Below are positions 1 to 11,328 of a stretch of 64,000 bases of DNA, in pieces. The position numbers were made by a program, and so were the translations under genes. The stretch is from Micromussa lordhowensis (lineage: Eukaryota; Cnidaria; Anthozoa; Scleractinia; Lobophylliidae). The stretch is from contig CAXHUQ010000384.1 in the NCBI GenBank assembly GCA_964020085.1, forward strand, positions 15,001 to 79,000, given 5' to 3'. A model generated the notes under the pieces. The model searched no databases and had not been told where the DNA came from. It worked only from the letters and a program-made list of their open reading frames with translations. How positions within the stretch are numbered: the stretch's first letter is position 1; each line of letters opens with the position of its first letter.

Positions 1-357
1 ACTCCTGATGGGCTAATTGAAGTAAAACACATTGTACTCCACGGGGGGGAAACACTTAAAGCTGCTCTAATAAGAAAGGGAATTTGCAAAATGTTCGAGG
101 GTCATATTTCCATTAACAGAAATCACCAATACTATTTTCAAGTACATCAGCAGATGTTTTGCTGCTCCAGGATATGGACTGATTTTGTAGTGAAAGGTGG
201 GACTGAAATGTATAAAGAAAGAGTGCATTTTAACAATTCATTCTGGAGTGAACAGCTGCCAAAGCTAGAGAATTTTTTTGACAAGATTGTACTACCTGAG
301 CTGGCATACCCAAGAGTCAAGTATGGGCTGTCTCCCTTTTATCTTACTGAAGAATAA
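1..357 (+). CDS. YqaJ-like viral recombinase/exonuclease domain, 3' part
   Basis: The reading frame is open from base 1 to the stop at 355-357, so the start lies outside the window. The translated end carries DGLIEVK near its beginning, which matches the E-x-K catalytic strand of YqaJ/lambda-exonuclease-fold nucleases. It also has YYFQVHQQM, like the Y-x-x-Q-x-Q motif of that fold, and ends with a typical LPKLENFF / LPELAYPRV tail. Such genes are common as transposon- or virus-derived families in invertebrate genomes; the protein would be a DNA end-processing nuclease. It lies outside the inverted ends of the neighbouring TTAA element, so it is not obviously part of that element. A canonical AATAAA follows at 384-389. 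Only about 118 residues are visible, so activity cannot be judged. Confidence 0.6.
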   Translation, partial: TPDGLIEVKHIVLHGGETLKAALIRKGICKMFEGHISINRNHQYYFQVHQQMFCCSRIWTDFVVKGGTEMYKERVHFNNSFWSEQLPKLENFFDKIVLPELAYPRVKYGLSPFYLTEE

Positions 358-383
358 AGTTAAGTCTTGGAACAAAGTACTTT

Positions 384-389
384 AATAAA
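384..389 (+). terminator. Poly(A) signal after the YqaJ-like gene
   Basis: AATAAA occurs 27 bases after the stop codon of the YqaJ-like frame. The rest of 358-680 is AT-rich and shows no other gene or repeat that I recognise. Confidence 0.4.
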
Positions 390-684
390 CCTGCTTACTG
401 GATTAGCCTATTTATTGTAATTGTTCTTTTTTTAATGAACACTAGTGAACAGCACAGAGCAACGCAGGTATTTTCTCAATTTGTTTTCTTTGCAAATCAT
501 TGGCTTCATCTGATCACTAAGACTTCATTAGCCAAAAATACATGTAAATATTGAACATTGCACACTTTGTAACACAAGATTAGAGTCATACCTACAGGTA
601 TATTTTATGGGTGTATTATGAGACAAAGGAAATGAGAATTTCAACCTAAATTTAATTTGGCCTTAACATATATATGTACCTTAA

Positions 685-703
685 AGACCCTTTGTCACTT
701 ACC
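685..703. repeat. Left terminal inverted repeat of the TTAA transposon
   Basis: AGACCCTTTGTCACTTACC, preceded by TTAA. The matching inverted copy is at 8760-8778. Confidence 0.9.
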
Positions 704-919
704 AGGATGCATCGGTCACTTTGTAGTTTCTGGGACCCAGAAAGTCGCGTATTAGAGGTTCTTGTTTTAGCGGCCGAGAAATCTGTTTCCATCTGAGCAG
801 TCGTCTCATTCTTTGATTTAAAAATAGATTCGCTAGGTAGATAAGGTATCCTGAAGTCTGTTTTTGGGAATTTATCTGGGATACTCCGATCTGTGGAAGA
901 CTGGTTTGTCATTCGAATC

Positions 920-3900
920 ATGCCACCGAAACGAAAGACGGGACGGCCGCCTCGAAATGAACGCCGTGTGAAGTTATGGGTTAGACAATCAGTTTATCAA
1001 TCCTGGAATGAGAGAAAGAATCAGTTGGGATATGGAAGCAGTACTAATAGCGAGTTTGCTGAGGTTCTGCTACATCGAGTTACAATTTCGCCTCCACAAT
1101 CCCCTTCAAACAAGAGGCGAAGGATTGACACGGACGACGATCAAAATGATCAGTCACCAGTTGCTAGTAGGTTCATGTTTGCTTGCATCTCTTTTCTATT
1201 TACATGAAATGTATTTTAATGTTGCACACCCTCGAAGTGACCCTAATTTTATATTATACTCTCAGGTCGAAGACCTCTGTTTACATCGACTCCAAGGCAA
1301 GGGACTAGCACTCGCCATCTTGATAGTCCAATATCAGACAAGTAAGATATCATTTGCACGTATATATATTCCTGTTTTTTTTTCTCAAGTTCTTTTGTCT
1401 ACAGATTATATATAGTTTTCTTCTCTACAGTTTAGCTGATACAGAATGCTAAATTTGTTTTTCCAGAAGTGATGTTGATGTCACCGGTTTGTCAGTACCG
1501 GATGAAGTTGACATGTCTGCCATCCTGGCTGGGTCATCCTCATTTGTTCAGTGTCGCACTTTCAACGAGCATTTCGCTACACTAGCTGGTGATCCTTTTA
1601 AAAGTTCTACCCTAGTAGGGGCTTCAGATACAGATGACAGTGACAGCAGTGACAGCACTGACAGCGATGGAGAATTGTTTTCTAGGTAGATATAATAGAT
1701 GCTTTAAAACTGTTAATTGTGATTTGAAATATCTGATGAGGTTATTTTTGTTCAACTATAAGCTTGTGTTTTAACTTATTTCAACTTATTTCTATGAAGG
1801 TAAGGGACATGTTTCGTAAAAATGTATTTACATGTAAATCCACAGATAGAGTATGCAAACATTCTAGTAAGGTTACCACTCCCCCCCCCCCCCACCCCTC
1901 ATCCTGATCTTCCTACTCCCCATAGTTTACTGTGATTGATGATTGTTGCAGACTTCATGTGGGCTGTTATTAATTAATTTTCTTTTCTTCTTAGGCTCAG
2001 TGTCATTCTAAATGAAAGTGAAAGTTCTGATGACAGTGACGACGAAAAAGATGATGATGATGATGATGATTTGGATTCCATCAAAGATAGCCACACCGAA
2101 GTTAGCTCGGACAATGAACCCTACGAAGACGAACTAATACTTGAAAACAAGTAAGGAAAATTTTGCAAACCAGTTTGACTTTAATTATTCATTGCCTCTG
2201 AAACAACAATAGGAAATCAGTTCTTTAGAAAACTGGTAACACATGTCAATGCTATGGAGTGACACAATATCAAGTTAAACAATTTACAGTTTGTTGTTGA
2301 TAAAACAATCCTCCAATAATGAAATCCTGGTATTATTGCCTGGGAGGGGGGGGGGGGAGCCTCCCATACATGGGCTATATAGGTATGTGCCACGGGATAG
2401 GGTATGGTTTTTGAGGTTCTCAATCCTTAAATAGGGTATCACTTTTCAGCATGTTGGCATAGTGTTCCTGGTGAGATCCTTAGACAGGGTCCCTAAATTG
2501 TATCAGCTGAAATAACAGTGCGTAAATACTCAATTAAGCGGAAAACAAATGATATGTTAAAGTTAAAGTATTAGCAAAGGTATTTTATAAAGATTGTGTT
2601 GACCCATTCAAGCAATTCTTAGTTTTTGTTTTTCCCTTGCATAGGGTGTCATTTTTCGGGTTTGGGCCTTAAATACAGTAGGGTATCAATTTTCGTTTGC
2701 TCGATCCTTAAATAGGGTCAGGATTTAAGACCCTTCGCGGCACACACCTATCCGAAATTTATGGGAGTACCCCCCCCCCCCCCGGTATTATTGAATGGTA
2801 TTCATAACCTCGTTTTCCATGTAGTGTCAGAACATCTGCAGTCTCTTGGTGTTTCGTTTTGTCATGAGTCATTCCACTGTATAGAAAATTGTTACCTTGA
2901 TGGACAACTTACTGGAATGCATGCATGCATGCTGAAGATTGTAATACATGGGCATTCTTGTACAACCTTTTCTACTCAGCACTTCAGTTATTTCCAATGG
3001 CTAGTGATCATTCTGTTGTATTTTGTGTGAGTTGCTGTTTCTTTTTTTTCAGTGTTGGCCTCAATGAGACCACTCTAACTGCCTCATTTCAAGGTGATGA
3101 TGCCACAAATGATTTTTCCATTGGGATTGATAATGCCACTGGGCACATGTTATTGCATGATGCTGCTCCGCACAACCCTGGCAATAATGGTAATCCCCAT
3201 ACTGAACCAGGAGGTGATTCTTTATCTATTACACCTGCTTCGGAGGAAGCAGCGGGTTCTTATGGAGCTGCTGCTACTCCTACCGATGATCTGAGTAGCA
3301 AACTTCAGGCAGCCTTTGATGGGTTGTTGGGAGGTAATTCTATAGGGTCTTTTGAGGAGATGGCCAAAAAGGAAAGGGTTGTTGTAACTTTGAGTAAATT
3401 GTTGGAGCTATTTGGTGGTGGTTGTGAGTCAGCTGGTTGTGAAAGACAAAAGGAAGTACATCACAAGGTTCAAGGGGGAGTTGTTATTGTTACTTGGAAT
3501 TGTGGAGGTGGACATGGTGGTGGATGGGAATCATCTGATGTTTTGGTTCAAAAAGAAAGGGGCCCAAAAGTGTATGTAAATACTGTGATGTTGGCGGCTT
3601 CTATTCTCCTTTCAGGGAATAATTTTAGCAAAACATCGCTGTGGAGTAGATGTTTGAATATGGGGTTTATTTCTTCGTCTACATTTGATAGAATCCAGAA
3701 GCTGTATGCCATTCCAGCAGTACAGTCATTCTGGAGTGACATGAAAACTGTTGTACATGAAGTGATGAAAAATGAAAAGGTTGTTCTCTCTGGTGATGGT
3801 AGGAATGATTCCCCTGGGTTCTCAGCTCAGTATTGTGTGTATTCCCTGATGGAGGCTGTAACAAAGGTAATCGTAGACATCGAGGTCAAGGATAAAAGAG

Positions 3901-6824
3901 AAACCGGAGGTACTTCCACAGTGATGGAGGTTGCAGCATTGAAGTGTCTTTTGGAGAGACTAGTTGAGACAATGAGCATTGGGGAATTGACCACAGATGC
4001 CTCTACCTCAGTTATTGCCATGGTCAAGAAATTGAAGGGTGAATATTTGCACTGTAATATTTCCTTTTTTTATTTGTGAAAGTTTTAGCATTTTTAACAG
4101 GTAATGGTTGCCACACAATTTTTCAGAATATGAAATGTTATTGTGCACCACTACAATTAAGGGAATTTAATCAAATTGTAGGTGTCAGGTGTAAGGAAAA
4201 TAACAACTGAAGTTGTGAGATGAAACCCAAAGTGTTTTCTTGCTACCTTTTTATAACTTTTTGTGTATAACTGTTTTCAGTTTTTCTTTGTTTGTAGTAA
4301 ATTGCATCTCAAAGTTGAGTAATTTGCTTAAACTCTAATTCCAGATCCTATTTACTCTTTTTTCAGACAAATATCCAGCATTGTCAGCACTTAAACATTC
4401 ACTAGATATCTGGCATAAGTCCTGCAAATTGACCAAAGCTCTTACTGAGGTAGTCTTTATGTACATGTTCTGCAATATACTGTAAACATACTGTGTTCAT
4501 TGAGTTTCACAAATCTGATGTTACTGTAGATCAAAGAAAGCTAGTGTTATTTTGTCCCTACCTTTTGAATTATTATTCTTTTTATCTTTTTTCTTTTATC
4601 ATTTGTTATTGCTTATGACAAATTGTTGAATGGTTTCAACAAACATTGTTGACTGGGTTGTATATCCTTGTGCTGTAGTTATTGCCAACCTACAGAATTA
4701 CCTATCTGATTCCATCCAGCAATAGTTAGCAGCCCATAAATGATTCTATAATAAGAGGTTATACCTGCCAACATTTGGATCCCCTTTTCTAAACAGTCAG
4801 ATATGGTACTACTCTCATTGTTGTCGTAACAAGGTTTTGAACCAGTATTTGACTTCCTTTACTTAGGCATCAAAAGTTAAACACTGTGATGACATAGCTC
4901 AGTGGATCGAGCCCATACGGAACCACTTCTGGCACTGTTGTCAGGCATGTGATGCAAATGTGGATAATTTAAAGGTGCGAATAATACTTAGTGTAATAAT
5001 GCAAAATATTCTATAGGTAACACTACCTTTTAATGCTGCTGAAAAACAAGGTAATGTGACATAAACATAACTGTACTTTGTTTTTTAATTACAGAGCATG
5101 TGGCTTGGTGTGGTGCACCATGTGGTAGGAGAACATGAGTGGGCAGATGGCCAGTGTTCACATGGACCACTGACGGGTTCTGAAGATGGCAAAACGTACT
5201 TGGCGAAGGGATCCAAGTCTGCGAATGCTGTGAAAAAAGTTGTTTTCGATGACAAATGGCTCAATTCCCTGATTCATTATGTCACCTTTCGGTAATGCCC
5301 TTATTCACCTGTCAATGTTGAGCTGTATGGGGGGGGGGGGGGCATGGGGCAAGTAATAGGCCATGTTCGATATATCTATATTCTAACATGGCTCCGAGGC
5401 TTTCGGGTCAAACTTCTATATTTGATGTTTTTTCTTTGTAGCAAAGTCTCTTTTGGGAATTGAGAGACAAAAGAAACTTAAAATATTTACAATTTTGACC
5501 TGAAAGCCTCGGAGCCATGTTAGAATATTGATATATCGAACGTGGCCTATTACTGTCAAATCATTTCCTATGTTAGGTACATATTTTCACATTTTTATGA
5601 AATAAACAGCTAATCATCACAACTTTTTCCTTATTTTGTGTAGACACACGAGTGACTTGGAAAATTTCAACTCTATGATGACTAAGTATGCACCCAAGAG
5701 GAATGCATTTGAGTACGTAATGTAATGTCATGTAATGTTACTTCATGAATATAGATTGTGGCCACTGTATGGTTTCCTAGGACTAGCCACTCCATACTTT
5801 TCTCACTAATTTGTTCACTTAGGCGACCAAAAGAAATGTTCAATTTGTATAGTGATCAATAGACCTTTCCCGCATTACGCTTCAATGCCTGGAAACAATG
5901 GTTAGTCGAGGCCTGGGTGGACAATTTGCATCAAGGCTCGTACATTTACTGTATTTTGTCCACCCCAGCCTTGACTTGAAACCATTGTTCGTAGTCACTG
6001 GAGCAAGTGTGGGAAAGGCCTATTGAACTTGTGAAATCATCTGAAACATACTAAAGTTTTGCAAACTTATTACTACAGTTTGTTGCACTTGACAATTTCT
6101 ATTTGACCAAGGAAGTGGACTGACCTCTTTCAGTGTTGAGAGAACTCTTAACATTCAGCCATAAGTAAGACAAGTCAGTTCTAAGATTTGTCCCAATCCG
6201 AACTGCCATTCAGGTACTATTGCATGAATAAATTTTCCTAAATCAGTGCAAGCAAATTGTCTAGGCTATACTCCAGTGACAAATTTCTTGTTGCTGTTTG
6301 TATGGGAAGGTTTTGCATGGATTGGTGGCTCATCATTTTCAAAGGTTTATAAAACAGAGAACTAGTGTATAAATATACCTCCCATGTGGATGGCTTTTCT
6401 TGCACAGTTTTAAATTAATTTCTGTGAAACTTGTTTGTTTCAATTGGCTAGGTACCTAGTTTTTGTGGCAAGGGTAACTTTGGCTGCTATTGACCACAAT
6501 ATGCATGTGTTCAGACCCCATGCCACAACAAGGGATGGGAGCTTCAAGTTTGCACGCAAATACAGTAAACGCACCAAAAAATGGCATGCAGAACCTGTCA
6601 AAGTTCCAAAAGAGTACAAGTATTGGCCATTTCTTCTGGCACAAATCCTACGTCGCAGACATGGTGACAATACATCAGTACGGAGGGTTGTACAACGTCC
6701 AAGCTTTCACCCAAAGAATTTGGCACCAACCATTGCCATGAAACAGCCTACAGAGACCGCCGAACTTGTGAAGTTCCGTCTGGCCAGATATGGACTAAGG
6801 GAAAAAAAGTCCCCAGATGTCTAA
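920..6824 (+). CDS. Transposase-like protein of the TTAA element, 10 exons
   Basis: I infer ten exons with GT/AG junctions that keep one frame: 920-1166, 1266-1341, 1467-1685, 1995-2150, 3053-4038, 4367-4449, 4867-4974, 5095-5291, 5644-5712, 6452-6824. The product is about 837 residues. The N-terminus has an AT-hook-like KRKTGRPPR, then an acidic Ser/Asp-rich stretch. The large fifth exon carries GDGRNDSPG and ELTTDAS, which look like the first two acidic residues of an RNase-H-fold DDE transposase; DIWHKSCK follows in exon 6. This region resembles a large family repeated in cnidarian and fish genomes. The TTAA-flanked inverted ends around it support the role. It would cut and paste the element in the nucleus. 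The third catalytic residue is not assigned, and exon borders are predicted by eye. Confidence 0.72.
2339..2783. repeat. MITE-like insertion with poly-G / poly-C ends, in an intron
   Basis: A 445-bp block starting with CCTGGGAGGGGG and ending in a run of C is flanked on both sides by GGTATTATTG (2329-2338 and 2784-2793). This looks like a target duplication. It sits in the intron between exons 4 and 5 of the transposase-like gene. ATAGGGTAT-type sub-repeats occur inside. Confidence 0.6.
5353..5553. repeat. Foldback MITE in intron 8 of the transposase gene
   Basis: Arms of about 58 bases starting GTAATAGGCC and ending GGCCTATTAC are near-perfect inverted copies, including GGCTCCGAGGCTTTCGGG and its complement. 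The centre is about 85 bases. No coding content. Confidence 0.7.
5857..6025. repeat. Small foldback MITE, CAATAGACCTTTCCC ends
   Basis: CAATAGACCTTTCCC at the left and GGGAAAGGCCTATTG at the right are inverted copies with one mismatch. AAACAATGG/CCATTGTT and CCTGGGTGGACAA/TTGTCCACCCCAG arms continue inwards. Confidence 0.6.
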
Positions 6825-7549
6825 ATGAACTGGACCGAGCAAATGAAAGTGCCCAGGGATGTTAATTATGTCACAACATATTGTCAACAAAGTAGATTTA
6901 CTGCTTTTATGTGTGTTACAACAAATTACTTCTGTCTACATCCACGATAAAAAAGTTATGGAAAGACTCTTGTATTGCATGACTATGAATTAGAAAAAAT
7001 AGTCATATTAGACTGATAACAAAAAAGAACTTAAATTTTTCTATCTGAATAATTACTTATTATCAATAATAATCTGTATATTTTACCTTTTACTGTTCAG
7101 CATATTGCTTCTTTACAAATCACCCCTCCCCCCTATACAGTTATGCTCAAATCAAATCTCAGAACTGTAAGCAAAAAACGTATGGCCACTGTAGAGCCAC
7201 AAGCAAGGGCTGCTTACACAGTCAACAAAAGTCACCATACTCTAATATCATATTTTCAAATTCCTTATAAGCCTACACACCACTTGCCAAAAGAAGAGTC
7301 AACTGAAATGGAAGGGGATGAGAGAAAAATAAATCCCGTCATGGGGTGGGGAGGCTGGAGGGAGGTACACTGTGTCTTCAACTATTCCATGGGGGTATGA
7401 TACGGGTGGAAGAGACTAAATAAGCAGAAATTACGATCAGATAGTTCAACTCAATTTGTACCGGTTTTGAAAATCGCATTGAGCAATTTGTAGAGAATTA
7501 ACAAAAAATAGGATAGGGGTGCTGCCCAGCCCCATTAGTGTCAATATAT
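6825..7549. other. Spacer between two convergent genes
   Basis: AT-rich 3' regions of the transposase-like gene and of the P2X7-ballast gene. Open frames here have no recognisable product. No further structure seen. Confidence 0.5.
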
Positions 7550-8663
7550 CTACAACGCCCGGAACCCCATGTAATTGCCATCAGCAGATGGATAAACAGA
7601 TCTTATCATGCGCACACAACATGAAGGACAAACTCGTCTATTCCCCTTTCCCAGCCTGCCGTATCGCCATAAAATGAACTGACGATATGCCGCCTTTCTA
7701 AAACTGTTACTACTAAAATCGATGTCATCCGCACGCATGTCGCATCTAGCTTTGATAGCTACTTCGAGCACATTTCTATCAAGACATAAATTTTGAAAGA
7801 GCTCATACGAAGTGATACAATTTTTAAGTCTACAACATTTCTGTTCTTGCGGATTGTCCATTTGAATGCAGTGGCTGCAAACACACCAGTTTGGTCGCAA
7901 ATCGGGCTCCCCGTGTGATGGCTCGCCAGGGTCTCCGTCTTCCTCCGTAGAATTCTTGGCGTAGTCCAAACTTCCCTTTCCCTTTGAGAGTAATTCGATG
8001 AGGAGTTTGTCCTTTTGTTCTACTGAAAGACCGGTAATAAATGCCTGGAAAAGAAAACGAAAAAATTGTCACACATCTTTTTTGACACCTCGTGTGGTTT
8101 ATCAGGATTTGTCAAAGTTCAAAACCATATAAAAATAGAAACCCTCGTTTCCTACCTTTATTTCCTCGACCGACCGCTGAATGTCCACGTTATGGCGCTG
8201 AAATGCACTTCCAGGCAAATTCTGAGCGTTTTCTCGCTCTATTGCCTCCATCTTTCCATTTTTGCATTGCTTTTTCCCTTTACCACAACCACAACGTGAC
8301 GAGCATTTACTGTCAGCATTCCTGCACGGGCAACCTTCGCTTCGTGCCGTTTTCTTCCGACTGCAGGTAGTCTTGCATGAACAGGACTGCATACAAATAA
8401 AGACAATCGGTCAGTGGCCCTTGTTAAAATTACAAAGTACAAAGAACATTTTCGAATATAGTTTGAAAAATATACGCAAAACACACCACTTGACTTTCAC
8501 GAGTTTCATTACGTGTCGCGCCACCATCTTCGTTCTGTTCGCTTTCATTTTCTGCCAAATAGGAACCATACGCGTTTACAGAACCATTCCTTGGCAGCAA
8601 ATCGCGAATATCTCCAGAAATTTCAGTCTCTGTATCCATTTCTTCACCGAGGTCAGAAGCCAT
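7550..8663 (-). CDS. CXC-type cysteine-rich plus P2X7-ballast-like domain protein, 3 exons
   Basis: Three minus-strand exons join in frame: about 8663-8490 (acidic N-terminus), 8386-8156, and 8044-7550; all junctions are phase 0, giving about 299 residues. Exon 2 encodes SCSCKTTCSRKK and GCPCRN, then CSSRCGCGKGKKQC, a cysteine pattern like half of a tesmin/CXC DNA-binding domain. Exon 3 encodes WCVCSHC, CCR, then FRKAAYRQFILWRYGRLG and GNRRVCPSC. These closely match the zinc-binding cytoplasmic ballast domain of vertebrate P2X7 receptors, but no channel domain is present. The gene is convergent with the transposase gene and both lie inside the same TTAA-flanked inverted ends, so it is carried by the transposon. 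A DNA-binding accessory or regulatory role is only inference. The first exon border could be three bases longer. Confidence 0.78.
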
Positions 8664-8759
8664 GTCTAAATATAAATTTCCCGCGTGTCTCGATCGAAAT
8701 AGCAATGGCTGTTCCGGTCAGTGACCACGCTTGACAACAAACAATGCGCAAAGCATCAC

Positions 8760-8778
8760 GGTAAGTGACAAAGGGTCT
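8760..8778. repeat. Right terminal inverted repeat of the TTAA transposon
   Basis: Complement of the left end, followed by TTAA at 8779-8782. Confidence 0.9.
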
Positions 8779-8795
8779 TTAAACAATGAGAATAG

Positions 8796-9110
8796 ATGTT
8801 GAAACCTTTCGAACGCTGTTTCAAGTCTTCAAACGAACATTTTTTATCTGGCAAACGGCTGCAATAACCGTTCGAACAGATGCAAGAACTGTTCGAGTGA
8901 ATGCAAGAACCGTTTGAACGGAAGCGAGAACCATTCAAACGGATGTTGCAATAACTTCGAATGGATGTCAGAACCTTTCGAACGGATGGGCAAACCGTTC
9001 AAAGGGCTTGTCGAACGCTTCGAACGGATTTTTTTAGGCGTTCCAACAGATAACAAACGGATAATGAACGGTTAACCTCTTGGAACAGATAACCGTTAGT
9101 GTCCGTTTTG
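8796..9110. repeat. Degenerate tandem array of GAACGG / CCGTTC palindromic units
   Basis: About fifteen irregular repeats of the type AACCGTTCGAACGGATG, spaced roughly 20-25 bases, fill this stretch. The core TTCGAA/GAACGG is self-complementary, so the array could fold on either strand. It starts 14 bases outside the right TTAA duplication of the transposon. No gene seen between 8783 and 9230. Confidence 0.6.
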
Positions 9111-9230
9111 CCTTTCACGGTCACATTTGAAGCCTGTGTCGCCAATCCATGTAGTCAATCAATGAATCAAATTGTCAGCACCTGTGTACTGATGCCAGCT
9201 ATTCAGCTCCCAGTGTGAGCTTTACTTTAA

Positions 9231-9827
9231 CCCTTTCACCACGAGCCATTTTTTCACCCCTGTGCGGGCCAAATTTCAGTATTTTCACCAACTTTGAAAT
9301 ATAAAGATATATTTAATCTTGCACACAGTTTTAAGCTACAGAAATGAAATGTACAATAAAAGAATCGTGATCTGAGCTTTCAGACTCCATATAATCTTCA
9401 TCATTTTCGTCGCTTTGATCAAACTCGTCGCCCGAAATGTCTTCTTCATCGCCAGATTCGTTTCACAATCTATCTAGAACTTCATTCACAGTATACCTAG
9501 CCATAACTTGCCAATTTCAAACGAAAAAAGGACTAAACAATCACACAACTCACCAGGAAAACACACGTGGAAAATCCAAGATGGCGGATAACATGTGCTT
9601 GACAAGAAAATGCCGTTCAGTTAACTTTTTCTTCATGTATCTGTCACCAAGTGTACTAGTCTTTACCAGACCCTCAAAAGTTTATTTGTGTGCCGTTTTA
9701 TTATTTTTACAATGTGCGGAAATATCCATACAAGTGCTTGGATTTTGGACGTACTGAGTACGTCCATATAGCATATAAGTAATCTGATACAGGACGTACT
9801 CAGTACGTCCTTGTAGCAGTGAAAGGG
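9231..9827 (-). mobile_element. piggyBac-like MITE with remnant transposase start
   Basis: The 597-bp element begins CCCTTTCAC and ends GTGAAAGGG, and is bounded by TTAA on each side (9227-9230, 9828-9831). These are the known terminal and target features of piggyBac elements. Subterminal palindromes GACGTACTGAGTACGTC and GGACGTACTCAGTACGTCC lie near the right end. Confidence 0.8.
9345..9504 (-). pseudogene. N-terminal fragment of a piggyBac transposase
   Basis: From an ATG at 9504 the minus strand reads MARYTVNEVLDRL, then an in-frame stop, then a strongly acidic stretch (GDEEDISGDEFDQSDENDED). This is typical of the acidic N-terminus of piggyBac transposases. The catalytic DDD domain is absent, deleted when the element shrank. 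It cannot be functional. Confidence 0.6.
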
Positions 9828-9831
9828 TTAA

Positions 9832-10376
9832 AAAAGGCACGCATTGTTGGCCAACTAAATGATCCACGAATAAGCCACTAAAACAAATCAGTGGATGAAC
9901 TAAACGTATTCTCCTCTACCTCAAAAACTTGGTGCACAAAGGACTGTAATAGCTTATGCACTGATCGGTGGACTCACTGGAGCGTTAACAGGAAGCGATG
10001 GAGTGACCGAGGGAAATTCGATGTCCTTCCTTCACTCGGAAAATGACGTCATTTGCCGGGTTAAACCTGGTTTAATGCTTAATAAGCCAATGTTGAGCAC
10101 TGCTCCTGAAGACTAGAATGGTAATCTTCTAATCTTCCGTCATATTTATATGCTTCCCCCCCCCAGTTTTTGTTTGTTAAGCATCCTGAGAAAACAATCA
10201 GTATTTCAAATTTTTTTGTATGTGTTTGTTTCTACTTGAACGGGCCTATACTGGTCTGAAGCTACATATACAGACACTTGGCATTAAAATTGGTGGGTTT
10301 TTTTCCATTGTCTTTATAGAAAGTAAGTTTGTGTGCCAAGACTAAAAATTATTTTGTTGTGTGGTTTTTTTTTAAG
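9832..10376. other. Unannotated stretch, probably intron
   Basis: No coding potential or repeat recognised apart from short poly-C and poly-T runs. It ends in a polypyrimidine tract and AG just before the exon candidate at 10377. Confidence 0.3.
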
Positions 10377-10652
10377 AACATGACATTGGAGCTGATAGTA
10401 TCACACAATTTGAAAAAGGTGTCTCGTTCAAATGGAAGGAAGTAGATGAGGCAAGCAACTACATCTGTAAAATATGGGGTCAAGATATTAAGAGTTCAAG
10501 CCTTGTTGGAGCCAAGCCCTCTCTTGAGATTCCTTACTACACCTTAAAGTTCAAGAGTCCTCAAACTAAACCGGATCCTGTACAAGTAATGATTGAAGTG
10601 TTGGCTGTTGACGAGAATCGTATCGTGGGGAAAGGAGGACCCTTTAATCTAA
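10377..10652 (+). CDS. Single candidate host exon, beta-sandwich-like
   Basis: A 276-base open stretch is bordered by a T-rich acceptor ending AAG at 10376 and a strong GTAAGTATTT donor at 10653. It encodes about 91 residues including SITQFEKGVSFKWKEV and EIPYYTLKFKSP, with the spacing of aromatic and hydrophobic residues expected for a fibronectin-III or Ig-like strand pattern (a tryptophan early, a tyrosine pair later). I cannot name the family. Neighbouring exons were not found in the window; the Polinton at 11329 may have landed in the following intron. Confidence 0.45.
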
Positions 10653-11323
10653 GTAAGTATTTTGTTCCTTTAAATATATTGTATATCAAAAATATGCTGA
10701 AAAGAGGTGCATATTTGTATTTAAATTGACAAAGAATTAAGAATTGGAAAGGTTATCACAATCTCCCCATGGTAAGATCACTTTCAAATTTATCTACTGT
10801 TGAAGAATAACTTGAGACAATATAAAGGGCAGTTAAACCCAGTTTCCCAAACCGATAGCTCTCTTAAAACGTCAGTAGTATTACTTCTACTGAATAAAAC
10901 TGTTTTCAATTCAGAGTCGGCCCAACCTCGTAGTAAGACTCTTGCTTATGGCCGGTATCAGGTTACAGAAACTCCTGTTTAATCAATAAAGATTAAGTGA
11001 AGATTGAGTTAATTTCAGCCGAGTTCTAGAGAACCACAAAGAAAACATGTTCTCACATCCTTGAGTATCAATATTCTTGATGTCCAGGATCCTTTTCTCC
11101 AATTCAGCTAGTTTTACATTGCCATTGTTTACAATATTTGAGGGGGATTGTGACTCAAAATGACTCTACCTATTTACATCAGTATGTCTTCAAGACGAAA
11201 GTGTAGACATAGTCTTTAATTTGTTTCTAAGGCTGTCAAGCCGTCATTTATGGAAGCACACGAGGGCGCGCATTAGCAAGTGCATGCCTGTTCGGCAGTT
11301 TAATGTCTTTGGTTTCCTTTTGG
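10653..11323. other. Unannotated stretch, probable intron
   Basis: No convincing ORF, RNA or repeat seen. It contains the insertion site of the Polinton-like element at its right edge. Confidence 0.3.
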
Positions 11324-11328
11324 AAAGT

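Larger units (their letters stand above)
685..8778. mobile_element. Complete TTAA-type DNA transposon (Kolobok-like) with two genes
   Basis: Both ends carry the perfect 19-bp inverted sequence AGACCCTTTGTCACTTACC (685-703, and its complement at 8760-8778), followed by a further matching GATGC. Each end is bounded by TTAA (681-684 and 8779-8782), the expected target duplication. The 8,094-bp element contains a transposase-like gene on the plus strand and a convergent gene encoding a CXC plus P2X7-ballast-like protein. TTAA duplication is known for piggyBac and Kolobok elements; the transposase is not piggyBac-like, so Kolobok-like is my best guess. Three MITE-like insertions (2339-2783, 5353-5553, 5857-6025) sit in introns of the transposase gene, so it has been resident for some time, yet its exons remain open. 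Confidence 0.85.

Noticed and set aside
8430..8734. Plus-strand frames opposite the first exons of the ballast gene
   Set aside because: The minus-strand exons have consistent splice sites and domain matches, the plus-strand frames do not.
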